Origin: CAIMZW01 sp037133095
GTDB taxonomy: Bacteria; Actinomycetota; Actinomycetes; Nanopelagicales; Nanopelagicaceae
Direction of reading: 5' to 3'
NCBI GenBank assembly: GCA_037133095.1
Contig: JBAXOT010000013.1
Location: 1-42,203, forward strand
DNA length: 42,203 nt
The notes under the pieces: generated by a model
What the model was told of the DNA's origin: nothing
The model's input: the letters and a program-made list of their open reading frames with translations, nothing else
The model's database searches: none
Part shown: positions 31,901-39,728 of the stretch, in pieces
Layout: every line of letters starts with the position of its first letter
Position numbering within the stretch: the stretch's first letter is position 1
Translations under genes and position numbers: made by a program

Positions 31901-32312
31901 TGGAAAGTTTCTCTGGCTCGGCTGGCAAAATGAGATTCCTTGATTGCGATCGCACTTGAGAGTTAATAAGTTTGAGCGCCATCCGTGGCAGCGGACGTGA
32001 AATCGCCGAGACAAGATGCAAACCGCAAGAGTTCTTGATACCAAAACCCCGAATTGAGACTTTCTGATTGACTTTACGAAAGAGCCGAATTGCATCTCGG
32101 CTCGAATTAATTCTCATCACTTCGTCGGTGAGCCCCATGGTGGCTTCGATGGAGCGTGCATCTCGAACCAGCCTGGAAAATTTTCTTCGGCTTACCTTTT
32201 CCTTGTGATTGCGCAATGACCGCGCCTGATTTATTAGGTCAAGAGCCTTTCTGATTGAAACCTCTACTGTGGCATCTATCTGAGCGTCAGTAGCCACCGG
32301 CTCCACAATCAT
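28950..32312 (-). CDS. putA: Bifunctional proline dehydrogenase / glutamate-semialdehyde dehydrogenase
   Basis: 1120 residues that carry out both steps from proline to glutamate. The FAD-dependent proline dehydrogenase barrel spans about 85-440 (NLDMEEYRDLALT, LQAYLP, IRLVKGAN, YAPVTRADDFASAIAYLVRRLDE). A linker of about 50 residues is followed by the aldehyde dehydrogenase part from 510 (PPWNFP with N638, GETSG with E734, GQKCSAS with catalytic C768). The last 130 residues hold a further domain as in long PutA proteins. There is no N-terminal ribbon-helix-helix DNA-binding domain, so it is not an autorepressor. Bifunctional PutA is uncommon in actinobacteria, which mostly have separate enzymes. 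A GTG two codons after the ATG has better GGAG spacing and could be the true start. Confidence 0.95.
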   Translation of the reverse strand: MIVEPVATDAQIDATVEVSIRKALDLINQARSLRNHKEKVSRRKFSRLVRDARSIEATMGLTDEVMRINSSRDAIRLFRKVNQKVSIRGFGIKNSCGLHLVSAISRPLPRMALKLINSQVRSQSRNLILPAEPEKLSKVMASRKSQGFNFNVNVLGEAVLGAKEADERESCIIEMISRADVDFVSVKLSSITSQLIAIDHDGSVIRVSEKLRNIYRAANTHNTFINLDMEEYRDLALTVRAFTLVLSEPEFLNVQAGIVLQAYLPESHSAFADLASWAVERNLAGGAAIKIRLVKGANLAMEKAEAHVQGWVAAPYSTKAEVDASYARLIDAALRTEYAGSLRIGIASHNIFHISWAIEVARSRGVSHQIDIEMLEGMAQAEARALAHAGNRVLLYAPVTRADDFASAIAYLVRRLDENTSDENYLTASFTIDKNPSEFERQKLRFEKSVEDRHEISTSSRRHGMENNRDSSFFNQPSGDPTNVHYWSCVSKEIAKIKRLTPANGKQVPVVINGESLVTDEFEYGSDPGDNLQNWYSYSVINRDLIESAISAARVGGPRWNSRPISERRNILLRVAEVMENQRALSIAVMARDTGKTVAEADPEVSEAIDFARYYAHSTIDSRQSSPIGTVLVVPPWNFPYAIPAGGVLASLAAGNSVILKPAPESVAVAWLLVQQLWQAGVPKEALHFLPARDDDSGQYLVKHPGVDALVLTGSLDTARLFTEWRNDLNLLGETSGKNSIIISACADIEAAVKDLVQSAFGHAGQKCSASSIGIILKGAFDNPLFLRQLVDDVTTLHVGAGWDLASHVGPIIRPPEGALLRALSQLDEGESWIVEPEQIDESGNLWRPGVKVGVKPGSWTHTNEWFGPVLGLIVVDDLQSAIEVQNGTAFGLTAGLHSLDEAECEYWMEHVQAGNLYINRGITGAVVGRQPFGGWKASSVGATVKAGGPNYVHGLRNWKPVSGVSGAVWSVNEWWKNAGSKSIETSNLVVERNYFRYRRPLDPVIVRVDHSTRPEEIALVNYISDFLSVAVSWSNEETESISELIGRAKHRVRWLSSEPAPRTELLKIGVSIDIRPVAQRGDIEIVRWLLEQSVSINNHRFGNVKAGPKPICLGLRKTS

Positions 32313-32341
32313 CTCCGCCCTTCACAGGTAAAAAGGCAATT

Positions 32342-32905
32342 CTATTCCTGGGTCCGCCTTCGGACTGCGAAAAGCGAAAAGTTGGCTACGAGGAGAGTTA
32401 GAGCCATGGCCGCCCCGATGAAAAGGCCGAGCTGGGAAATCAAATCTTCCGTAGGTCGCAACGACTGACCGGCAACAAAAACGTTATTCGCCTGAGCCAT
32501 GGCCACGATGGCAAATCGATGGGTCGAATCTGGCTGCCAGGTAACTTTATCCAAGCCGCTGTTTCGGGCTTTAGAGAGTACGCCAGTTGGAATGTCCAAA
32601 TCCGAGCCTTTGAATGTCGCATTAGTGGAGAGGACCTCGCCATTTTCGTTGAAAACAGCACCAAAAGCGTAGGCACTGTCAGAGAGTTCGACCTTAGGTA
32701 GGAAAGAGGTGTCCATTATTTGGCCATTTACCCAGTTGGATTGGATCTGGCTGGCTATTCGCAAAGGTTGCTGGTTTGCCTCGAGGCGCAGCGTCTGCTG
32801 CATCACCAAATAAATGGTGGAAAAAATGAGCAAGATAATTAAGGACAGGACAAACCGCAATTTGACGTTCCGTCGAGAAGAATTGCTCAACCCAAAGGAT
32901 TTCAT
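32342..32905 (-). CDS. Two-helix membrane protein with extracellular sensor-like domain
   Basis: 187 residues from the ATG at 32905 (the frame is open to 33016, but that extension is proline-rich, has no membrane topology value and reaches into the divergent promoter region). Topology: helix 1 at about 17-36, a 115-residue outer region with a PAS/Cache-like look (AYAFGAVFNENGEVLS, then RFAIVAMAQANNVFVAGQSL), helix 2 at about 160-180 and a short basic end RRRTQE. This is the input half of a histidine kinase or chemoreceptor with no HAMP, kinase or output domain. It ends 29 bases upstream of the putA start, on the same strand, so it lies downstream of no one and upstream of putA. Function unknown. 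Confidence 0.62.
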   Translation of the reverse strand: MKSFGLSNSSRRNVKLRFVLSLIILLIFSTIYLVMQQTLRLEANQQPLRIASQIQSNWVNGQIMDTSFLPKVELSDSAYAFGAVFNENGEVLSTNATFKGSDLDIPTGVLSKARNSGLDKVTWQPDSTHRFAIVAMAQANNVFVAGQSLRPTEDLISQLGLFIGAAMALTLLVANFSLFAVRRRTQE

Positions 32906-33054
32906 AGGATAAAAATATGCCCCAACTCTTGGAATTGTCTGTGTTAATTCAGGCATTCTTTCAGGAAACTTAGGAATAAACTTCGAAAATTGGCTTTTGA
33001 GCCAATGAGTCACCAATCGAATGGAGTCTGAAGGTTAAATTTCTCCTCTTTGCG

Positions 33055-33765
33055 GTGGTCGGACTCCTCGTCGGAGCCTTTAACGCGCTCGCCGGTGGCG
33101 CAGCTGTCGTCTCGTTTCCGATTTTGGTCGCCACTGGGATCAATCCGGTGAGTGCGGCTATGACCAACTCGCTCGGCATCTATAGCGCCAACATCACGGC
33201 GCTGTTGAGCAATAAGAGCGACGTGAAATCATTGCTTCGAATCCACAAGAAATTTGTCAGCCTAATCCTCATCGGAACAGTTGTCGGTGCGATTGGCCTT
33301 TCACTCCTGCCGGAAAAGAATTTTGAAAAACTTACCCCCTTTCTGATGTTGCTGGCCACATACTCGCTGACGCCAAAGGCGCGAGAGAAGTTCATACGAA
33401 TTCATCGTCACTTTGAAACAGTATTGATGATCGCCGTTGGGCTCTATGGTGGATATTTTGGACCTGGAGTGGGGGTGATGGTTATAGCAATGCTGGCAAA
33501 GGATGTTCGTACCACTCCGGCGACAATCAATGGCGCGAAAAATATGGTCACCTCACTTACGGGGCTGGTGTCAAATTCCATTTTTATTGCATCAGGCAAA
33601 ATTGTGTGGTCTGTCGCAGGCGCGCTCTTTGTCGGAGCAAGTATTGGTGGCTACCTTGGGGGACATTTAGTACATCGATTTCGAGCCGAAACCTACCGAG
33701 CATTTGTTTTTGTCATCGGCATAAGTTCCTCGATTTGGATGTTTTACAAATACGTGTTGCATTAA
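33055..33765 (+). CDS. TSUP (TauE/SafE) family membrane exporter
   Basis: 236 residues, about seven or eight helices, two TauE/SafE-like halves with GAFNALAGGAAVVSFPILVATGI near the start and GLYGGYFGPGVGVMVIAML in the second half. The family moves sulfite, sulfonates or other small organic anions. The GTG at 33055 is the first ordinary start, yet the hydrophobic helix seems to begin earlier: nine more residues (from a CTG at 33028, LKVKFLLFAV) complete it and no stop lies between. So either a CTG start or a slightly short first helix. The gene is divergent from the sensor-like gene. Confidence 0.87.
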   Translation: MVGLLVGAFNALAGGAAVVSFPILVATGINPVSAAMTNSLGIYSANITALLSNKSDVKSLLRIHKKFVSLILIGTVVGAIGLSLLPEKNFEKLTPFLMLLATYSLTPKAREKFIRIHRHFETVLMIAVGLYGGYFGPGVGVMVIAMLAKDVRTTPATINGAKNMVTSLTGLVSNSIFIASGKIVWSVAGALFVGASIGGYLGGHLVHRFRAETYRAFVFVIGISSSIWMFYKYVLH

Positions 33766-33825
33766 AAAGCGGAATATTCATATTGCCTCTAGGCTGACGC
33801 CTCGTCCAAGTGAACGGGGAATGTC

Positions 33826-34260
33826 ATGTGGGTTGAGATCAATGGTGCAAATCTCTATGTCGAAGTTCTTGGCGAACCTGGATTTCCTGTACTAATTGCA
33901 CATCATGGTGGAGGAGGCATTGGATCATTCCACGAACCGAAGGCAACATTTGGTCCGCTCGCTGATCTCTTTCAAGTTGTCGTTTTCGATGCCCGCGGTT
34001 GTGGCGTTAGCGAAGGTGTTCCGCCTTACTCGCACGAACAATGGGCTGCAGATATTGATGGGCTGCGCACATGGATTGGTGCCGAACAAATCGTGGTCGC
34101 CGGAGGTTCCTACGGTGGTTTTATCGCGATGGAGTACGCCGTTGCTTATCCTGATCGGGTGAAGGCAATGATTTTGCGCGACACATCTCCCGACAATTCA
34201 AATTTTACGACGTTGAAGGAAAATGCTCGCAATCAAACTCGAGTCACATTGGATCAGTGA
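33826..34260 (+). pseudogene. Truncated alpha/beta hydrolase
   Basis: 144 residues: a normal alpha/beta-hydrolase N-terminal half (HHGGGGIGSF oxyanion region, FDARGCGVS, nucleophile S95 in GGSYGGF, AYPDRVKAMILRDTSP) that breaks off after NARNQTRVTLDQ and runs into three consecutive TGA codons. The cap domain and the catalytic Asp and His of a ~280-residue proline-iminopeptidase-like enzyme are gone, so the product cannot be an active enzyme of this type. ATG has a GGGGA ahead of it. The missing half has been replaced by the end of an SDR gene. Confidence 0.8.
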
Positions 34261-34459
34261 TGATGAGTTAACCGCGGCAATTGCCCGTCGCGAGAAGGCC
34301 GCGGCAATGCAACCACTTGGTCGGCAGGCTCAGCCAATCGAGGTTGCAAATGTCGCAGCCTTTATAGTTTCGGACGAGGCTTCCTTCATGACTGGATCAA
34401 TCGTGACTGTTGATGGTGGTTGTGTTACCACTTTCAATTACGGCGAAGCATCGAACTAA
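34261..34459 (+). pseudogene. 3' remnant of a short-chain dehydrogenase gene
   Basis: Directly after the hydrolase break and in another frame, about 60 residues read as the C-terminus of an SDR: QPLGRQAQPIEVANVAAF, then VSDEASFMTGSIVTVDGG and a short TTFNYG end. An in-frame ATG exists at 34223 within the hydrolase fragment. No Rossmann part is present in any frame upstream. The simplest explanation is a deletion that joined two neighbouring genes. Confidence 0.75.
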
Positions 34460-34541
34460 TTCTTCGACGATTTACTAGAAAACGTGAGAATTCGTGCGTA
34501 AGGTGTGCCAATTAGTTTTTCCTAGGACTTAGGGGGATTAG

Positions 34542-36065
34542 GTGTCAAGCCAAGCCGAACTCAAAGAATTAGATGCAACCGCTGGGTCGGTTGAGGAGAG
34601 TAAACATTTTCAAAAGAGTTTTGGCCGACGCGAGATTCTGGCTTTCACTATCTGCACTCTGGTTGGGGTCGATAGTGTTGGTCAGATCGCCCACCAAGGG
34701 CCACAAGCGATTACCATGTTGCTTTTCTTCTCGCTCTTCTTCTTTATTCCGCAATCTCTCCTCTTTGCCGAACTCGGTACCGCCTTTCCGCAAGAGGGCG
34801 GTCCATACCTCTGGGCGCGTCTGGCGTTCGGTCGCCTGCCAGCCACAATAAACAACATGCTCTACTGGGTAACAAATCCAGTTTGGTTTGGCGGCACTCT
34901 CTCTGTTCTTGCAGCGACCACTTACGAAACCTTCTTTATGCACGGTAAAAGCATGGGTACCTTCTGGTTTTACCTTTTTACGATCACCTTTATCTGGGTG
35001 GGAACCTTTGCGACTGTTCTCTCGTTCAAGGTTGGTAAGTACATACCTATTTCAGGAGCCTATGCGCGTTTTGTGATTCTCGGATTTTTTACTATCGCAG
35101 TAATCCTTTACGGCATCAAGCACGGAATTCAAGGCATTCATATCAACCAGCTCGGTATCAATTATGGTGGTTTCGTAACCCTGAGCGGCATCCTGATCTT
35201 CGCACTCTGTGGTTTCGAATTGCCTAACGCTGCTGGCGATGAAATGGTCGATCCAAAGCGCGATGTTCCTTACTCCCTCATTCGCGCAGCAATCGCTGGC
35301 ATCTTGCTCTACGGAATTCCCATTGTCGGCGTCCTCATCGTTTTGCCTTTGGGTCAAGTAACTAGCCTTGGCGGATTTATCGATGCCATTAAATCTGTCT
35401 TTACTGTCTTTGGTGGTTCGATTGCCTCTGATGGCACCGCAACCCTCACTGGCGCTGGGGCTGTTCTTGGTTCCATTGCCGGGTTGCTCTTCATTCTCTG
35501 CACCCTTTCATCAGGCGTAGCCTGGATCATGGGTTCAGATCGTGCGCTCGCCGTGAGCGGTTATGACGGCGCCGCTCCTCGTTGGCTGGGCAAGATTTCC
35601 GCCAAACATGGAACCCCAGTTCGAGTCAATATTCTCTCTGGTCTGGTGGCTACGGCAACTCTTATCGGCGCCCATCAAATCAGTGGTGGAAACTTGGGTA
35701 AATATTTCTCCGTGGTTATCGGTATCGCCATTTCGACTACCGTTCTCTCTTATTTGGCTATTTTCCCCGCCCTGTGGCGACTTCGAGTGACCCACCCAGA
35801 CCACCCGCGTCCCTATAAGGCACCATTCGGCCGAACAATTTCAGTTTGGCTAACTTGCTTGGTTCTCTTTGCTGGAGTCCAACTACTTTTCCCAGGTTTT
35901 GGTTCGCACTGGTTTGGCGAGAACTATCGCCCTTCAGGTTGGGCCGAATCTGAGAAATGGAAATTCTTCTTGACCGAAGGAATTCCACTTGCCATCTTCA
36001 CGCTCATTGGCGTCATCTTCTGGATCAGCGGCAAGAGCACTCGAGCGGCAAAAGCAGTTAGTTGA
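34542..36065 (+). CDS. APC-family amino acid/amine permease
   Basis: 507 residues, twelve expected membrane helices. It begins with a 26-residue soluble stretch, then FGRREILAFTICTLVGVDSVG, AELGTAFPQEGGPYLWARLAFG and, further on, FALCGFELPNAAGDEMVDPKRDVPYSLIRA, the classic APC consensus in helices 1, 2-3 and 6. Start GTG is placed by AGGGGG at 34531-34536, five bases upstream. Import or exchange of an amino acid or amine; the PutA far upstream would suit proline or glutamate but no link can be shown. Confidence 0.9.
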   Translation: MSSQAELKELDATAGSVEESKHFQKSFGRREILAFTICTLVGVDSVGQIAHQGPQAITMLLFFSLFFFIPQSLLFAELGTAFPQEGGPYLWARLAFGRLPATINNMLYWVTNPVWFGGTLSVLAATTYETFFMHGKSMGTFWFYLFTITFIWVGTFATVLSFKVGKYIPISGAYARFVILGFFTIAVILYGIKHGIQGIHINQLGINYGGFVTLSGILIFALCGFELPNAAGDEMVDPKRDVPYSLIRAAIAGILLYGIPIVGVLIVLPLGQVTSLGGFIDAIKSVFTVFGGSIASDGTATLTGAGAVLGSIAGLLFILCTLSSGVAWIMGSDRALAVSGYDGAAPRWLGKISAKHGTPVRVNILSGLVATATLIGAHQISGGNLGKYFSVVIGIAISTTVLSYLAIFPALWRLRVTHPDHPRPYKAPFGRTISVWLTCLVLFAGVQLLFPGFGSHWFGENYRPSGWAESEKWKFFLTEGIPLAIFTLIGVIFWISGKSTRAAKAVS

Positions 36066-36111
36066 GTCTCACTTGGGGCCGTACCCGCGCCAACTAGTTA
36101 GGCTCTTTCTT

Positions 36112-36633
36112 ATGCAACGAAAACTTGGAGTTCTGCTTGCCTTTCTTCTTCTCCTACCGTCCTCAGCCTGGGCTATGGGATCGGGAGATAAATATGTTGA
36201 TGCACAGACTGGGTTGAGTTACCAAGTGCTAAGACCGGCTTTCACAACAGATCTCCTCTTAAATTCTTTCAAACTGCTGAGCTGCGGTGCGGGCAAAGAG
36301 CAGTGGGTCGCGGCAATTTATGGTGAAGACCGTCAAATTCAATTTCTCGAAACAGACGCGGCGGTTCAATGTTCCAATCCTGGTCTTGGCGTTCAGGTAG
36401 CCACCGCAACTATCAATGGCTTTAAATCGAAAGTCGTCGTTTTTTGCGATCCCAGCAAGAAAGTGGAGTGGAAAAATTGCAAGAGTTCTGACATGAAGAG
36501 TCTTGGTGGTTACATCATGTGGAAGACCAAAGCCACCAAAAACCTGCATGCTACTTCGGTCGAAGTTTTAGGAACCGGAATTTCTTACTCTGATCTCCTG
36601 AAAGTTTCACGCAGCATGAAGACCGTTCAATAA
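36112..36633 (+). CDS. Small secreted protein of unknown function
   Basis: 173 residues from ATG 36112, which begins a clean signal peptide (MQRKLGVLLAFLLLLPSSAWA, cut before MGSGD); the longer frame from 35989 lies within the permease gene. The mature part has four cysteines (LLSCGAG, AVQCSNPG, VVFCDPS, WKNCKSS), which fits two disulfides. No similarity recognised. Located between the permease and the ABC operon on the same strand. Confidence 0.7.
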   Translation: MQRKLGVLLAFLLLLPSSAWAMGSGDKYVDAQTGLSYQVLRPAFTTDLLLNSFKLLSCGAGKEQWVAAIYGEDRQIQFLETDAAVQCSNPGLGVQVATATINGFKSKVVVFCDPSKKVEWKNCKSSDMKSLGGYIMWKTKATKNLHATSVEVLGTGISYSDLLKVSRSMKTVQ

Positions 36634-36800
36634 TTGGTTTGAGTTCATTGTCACAACTTTTCACCATCCAGCAGATGTGAATCTTGATATTCGCTTTCTG
36701 TTAACCAAAAGGCATGGTTGATTTCATTAACTCCGAACTAGCGCACTTTATGTTTGCCCCGATCTCATGGAAGACGACATCGGTCGCTTCTGACGACTTT

Positions 36801-36814
36801 GGAGGAACATTTTG
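36801..36814 (+). promoter_or_regulatory. Ribosome site that fixes a TTG start
   Basis: GGAGG at 36801-36805, 6 bases before the TTG at 36812. No ATG or GTG start fits the signal peptide better. In the 178-base gap ahead of the operon I see no convincing -10/-35 pair or operator. Confidence 0.7.
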
Positions 36815-37948
36815 TTCAAGAATAAATTTGCAAAGGTTCTCGTTGCAGCTGCGTCGGCAGTTCTCGCAATCGGCGCTTCGGTCCCTGCCAGCCATGCTGT
36901 CAGCCAAACCATTCAGGTGTACATCTCAGCCGACACAAACATTCAAGATCTCTGGGTTAACTCACTAATCCCAGCATTCAAGGCTCAATACCCAGGCTAT
37001 GACGTCAACGTGACCTTCGACCTTCACGGAACTCATGATGCACAAGAGGCTGCAAAGATTACTGCTGCAGCAGTTCTTCACAAGAACCCAGGCGTAGACC
37101 TCATTGACGGTGGCTTTGTATCAACACTTGGTGCCGCCGGTCTCTTGTACCGACCAACATCAGGTTTGTTGCCGAATATCAAGGATGTTAATGCAACCGT
37201 TCTCAAGGCCGGCATGGGTGGCATTCCATACCGTGGTTCATCGGTTCTTCTTGCTTACAACAGCACCAATGTTGCAACTCCACCAAAGACTCTTGATGAG
37301 CTCTTGACTTGGATTCAGGCTCACCCAGGCAAGTTCACCTACAACGCACCTTCCGGCGGCGGTAGCGGTTACTCATTCGTTCAGACTGTCGTTGATAAGT
37401 ATTTGACCAATGCAGACCGCGCAGCCTTGGTTGCCGCAGCAGCACCTGCATTGGAAACAAAGTGGGCACAAGGTCTTGCAACTCTTCGTACCTTGAACAA
37501 ATACACCTATGGCCAAAATGGAACTTACCCAGCAAACAATGCCGAGACCCTAAAGGATCTTGCCACCGGCTTGGTTGATATGGCCTCTGTTTGGTCTGAC
37601 CAATTTGCCTCCGCAATTAAGGCAAAGACCATGCCTGCAAACATCAAGGTTGCTCAAATTTCGAACCCATCGTTTACCGGTGGTGCCTCGTACTTGGGTA
37701 TCCCAAACTCTTCCCAGAACAAGGTGGGCGCTCGCCTTCTTGCTAACTGGGTCCTTTCACCAGCAGCACAGAACTTGATCGTTGGCGGAACTCTCAACGG
37801 CTTCCCAGTTATTCCATTGAGCAAGTTGGATCCCACAATCACCGCCGCCTTCGCCGGTGTTGATATCCAGAATCTCCGTGCCGGTTACTCAAGTGCAAAT
37901 GCAAACGACCTCAAGAGCCAGTGGGCATCCACAGTTCCAGGTAAGTAA
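36812..37948 (+). CDS. ABC transporter substrate-binding protein (cysteine-free, soluble type)
   Basis: 378 residues. Signal peptide 1-29 with a SPase I site (VPASHA) and no lipobox; the whole protein has no cysteine, so it cannot be a lipoprotein. The mature part follows the type II binding-protein layout of the Fe3+/spermidine/phosphonate/glycerol-phosphate superfamily (SADTNIQDLWVNSLIPAFKAQYP, VDLIDGGFVSTLGAAGLLY, YRGSSVLLAYNS, GGASYLGIPNSSQNK). Lysine is coded almost only by AAG and codons in general look more selected than in neighbours, a sign of high expression. First gene of the import operon; 11 bases to the first permease. Confidence 0.88.
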   Translation: MFKNKFAKVLVAAASAVLAIGASVPASHAVSQTIQVYISADTNIQDLWVNSLIPAFKAQYPGYDVNVTFDLHGTHDAQEAAKITAAAVLHKNPGVDLIDGGFVSTLGAAGLLYRPTSGLLPNIKDVNATVLKAGMGGIPYRGSSVLLAYNSTNVATPPKTLDELLTWIQAHPGKFTYNAPSGGGSGYSFVQTVVDKYLTNADRAALVAAAAPALETKWAQGLATLRTLNKYTYGQNGTYPANNAETLKDLATGLVDMASVWSDQFASAIKAKTMPANIKVAQISNPSFTGGASYLGIPNSSQNKVGARLLANWVLSPAAQNLIVGGTLNGFPVIPLSKLDPTITAAFAGVDIQNLRAGYSSANANDLKSQWASTVPGK

Positions 37949-37959
37949 ATCCCAAGTAA

Positions 37960-38895
37960 TTGAGTACAACTAGTTCCAAAGTAGAGAGCCTTGCGGTCAA
38001 ATCGACCCCAAGGCTCTCGCTGCTTGGGTTTAGCATGGCGTTGCCACCCGTCCTTCTGGTGGTGGGTTTTGTTGGTCTACCCATTCTCGTTGGTTTCACT
38101 TTCAGCCTCGGTTTTACTGGCGGACCTAACCGCGTAGTTTCCTTAATCGGGCAACAGATCCACACCAAGGACCAGTGGTGGGGAACTCTGGCCGCCTATA
38201 AAGACGTCATTCATGACTCCCGTTTCGCTGGTGATCTCGCGACCACCCTTTTTGTCACCGCCCTTTCGACTTCCCTTGTTTTACTGATGGCACTTGGTAT
38301 TGGCGTTTACCAGCGAATGGTCGGCGGTCGGATCGCGACAATCATGAGCACTCTCACCTTGGTTCCGCTCTTTGTTCCTGTCGTTATCTCATCGTGGGCA
38401 ATTCATACTTTCTATTCTGGTGATGGGTTTATGCGGACGGTGTTCAAACATTTTGGTATCAACTTTCCTACCTTGACCGCGACAACATCGGCGATTGTCA
38501 TTGGAACTATTTGGACCTCGTTGCCCTTCGCCATCTTGATGGTTACCTCGGGCTTCCAATCAGTCCCAGATGCGCTCATTGAAACGGCACAAGATGCCGG
38601 GGCCGGATTCTTTCGGGTCGTCCGAACAATTCTCATTCCTCTTGCCCTCACACCCATCGTTATCGCTGCAACTTTCACGGCAATCGGAATATTAGGCTCC
38701 TTCACCATTCCATATTTCTTGGGGCCGAACCAGCCGACGATGTTGGGTGTAGAAATTTCTAACTTCTTTGGTTCTTACAATCGTCCACAACAGTCGATCG
38801 TTATGGCGTTCATCGTATTCTTCGCCGCCTCTGGAATAGCCGTTGCCTATATCTGGGCTAATGTGCGCAGCGCTAAACAGAGCGGACGGATTTAA
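37960..38895 (+). CDS. ABC transporter permease 1
   Basis: 311 residues, six expected helices, first at about 21-45. The EAA loop that docks on the ATPase is IETAQDAGAGFFRVVRTILIPLALTPI near 205-231. It belongs to the binding-protein-dependent transport inner-membrane family (PotB/UgpA/FbpB-like). TTG start at 37960. The stop overlaps the next ATG by one base, so both permeases should be made in equal amount and form a heterodimer. Confidence 0.9.
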   Translation: MSTTSSKVESLAVKSTPRLSLLGFSMALPPVLLVVGFVGLPILVGFTFSLGFTGGPNRVVSLIGQQIHTKDQWWGTLAAYKDVIHDSRFAGDLATTLFVTALSTSLVLLMALGIGVYQRMVGGRIATIMSTLTLVPLFVPVVISSWAIHTFYSGDGFMRTVFKHFGINFPTLTATTSAIVIGTIWTSLPFAILMVTSGFQSVPDALIETAQDAGAGFFRVVRTILIPLALTPIVIAATFTAIGILGSFTIPYFLGPNQPTMLGVEISNFFGSYNRPQQSIVMAFIVFFAASGIAVAYIWANVRSAKQSGRI

Positions 38896-39728
38896 TGGCA
38901 CGGACAAGATCTCGCCAAAAAACCTCATTGCCGGTTCGGATCGCACTCTATTTCTTTATTGCTTTCATGGCGATCTTCATTTTGGGACCCCTTCTTTGGC
39001 TCGCAGTCCATGCCTTTGCTTCGAATTGGACCTTCCCTAATCTTTATCCAGATTCTTGGTCGCTTCAGTGGTGGTCGAAAGTATTCTTGGATTCGGCTCT
39101 TGGTGCGGCAATTAAGAACTCGCTAATTATCAGCCCTATTGTGGTTCTGATCTCTATGGTGATCTGCCTGCCTGCTGCATATGCCGCAGGAAGATTAAAT
39201 TACTTTGGTCGCAAGACTTTTCTCATCGGAATGTTCGCAGCGAACTCGTTCCCAAAGATTGGACTTTTCGCCGCGATAGCCACTCTTTATTACGCGCTGA
39301 ACCTAATGGGAACCTTCGTTGGCGTTGTAATCATCCAACTCCTTGGAACCATCATTTACATGACGTGGATTCCCGCGGCTGCTTTTGCCGCAGTGCCCAA
39401 GAACTTAGAAGAAGCAGCCAGAGATGCAGGCGCTTCCAAAATTCGGACATTTTTCACGATTACTTTACGACTGGCGATGCCTGGCATCCTGGTCGCCATT
39501 GTGATGTCCTTTCTCGCTTCTTTCGACGAAGCACAAGGCTCATATCTCGTTGGCGCGCCATCGATTTACACAATGCCAACCGAGATGTACTCACTCGTAC
39601 AAAATTATCCAATTCAAGTGGCGGCCGTCTTCTCCTTACTTCTCGCATTCCCCTCAGTTCTCCTCATTGGCATCGCCCGTAAACACATCATTGGTGGCCA
39701 GCTCGCAGAAGGGTTCCAAATCAAATGA
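38895..39728 (+). CDS. ABC transporter permease 2
   Basis: 277 residues, six expected helices. EAA loop NLEEAARDAGASKIRTFFTITLRLAMPGI in the second half. Typical of PotC/UgpE-like partners. The N-terminus (MARTRSRQKTSLPVR) is strongly basic. Ends with a 4-base overlap to the ATPase gene. Confidence 0.9.
   Translation: MARTRSRQKTSLPVRIALYFFIAFMAIFILGPLLWLAVHAFASNWTFPNLYPDSWSLQWWSKVFLDSALGAAIKNSLIISPIVVLISMVICLPAAYAAGRLNYFGRKTFLIGMFAANSFPKIGLFAAIATLYYALNLMGTFVGVVIIQLLGTIIYMTWIPAAAFAAVPKNLEEAARDAGASKIRTFFTITLRLAMPGILVAIVMSFLASFDEAQGSYLVGAPSIYTMPTEMYSLVQNYPIQVAAVFSLLLAFPSVLLIGIARKHIIGGQLAEGFQIK

Noticed and set aside
33016..33055. Overlapping promoters or longer N-terminus of the 32342 membrane protein
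   Set aside because: The extension upstream of the ATG at 32905 has low-complexity, proline-rich sequence unlike the rest, and no ribosome site at 33016.
35989..36111. N-terminal extension of the secreted protein at 36112
   Set aside because: It lies inside the end of the permease gene in another frame and would bury the signal peptide; the ATG at 36112 is used.
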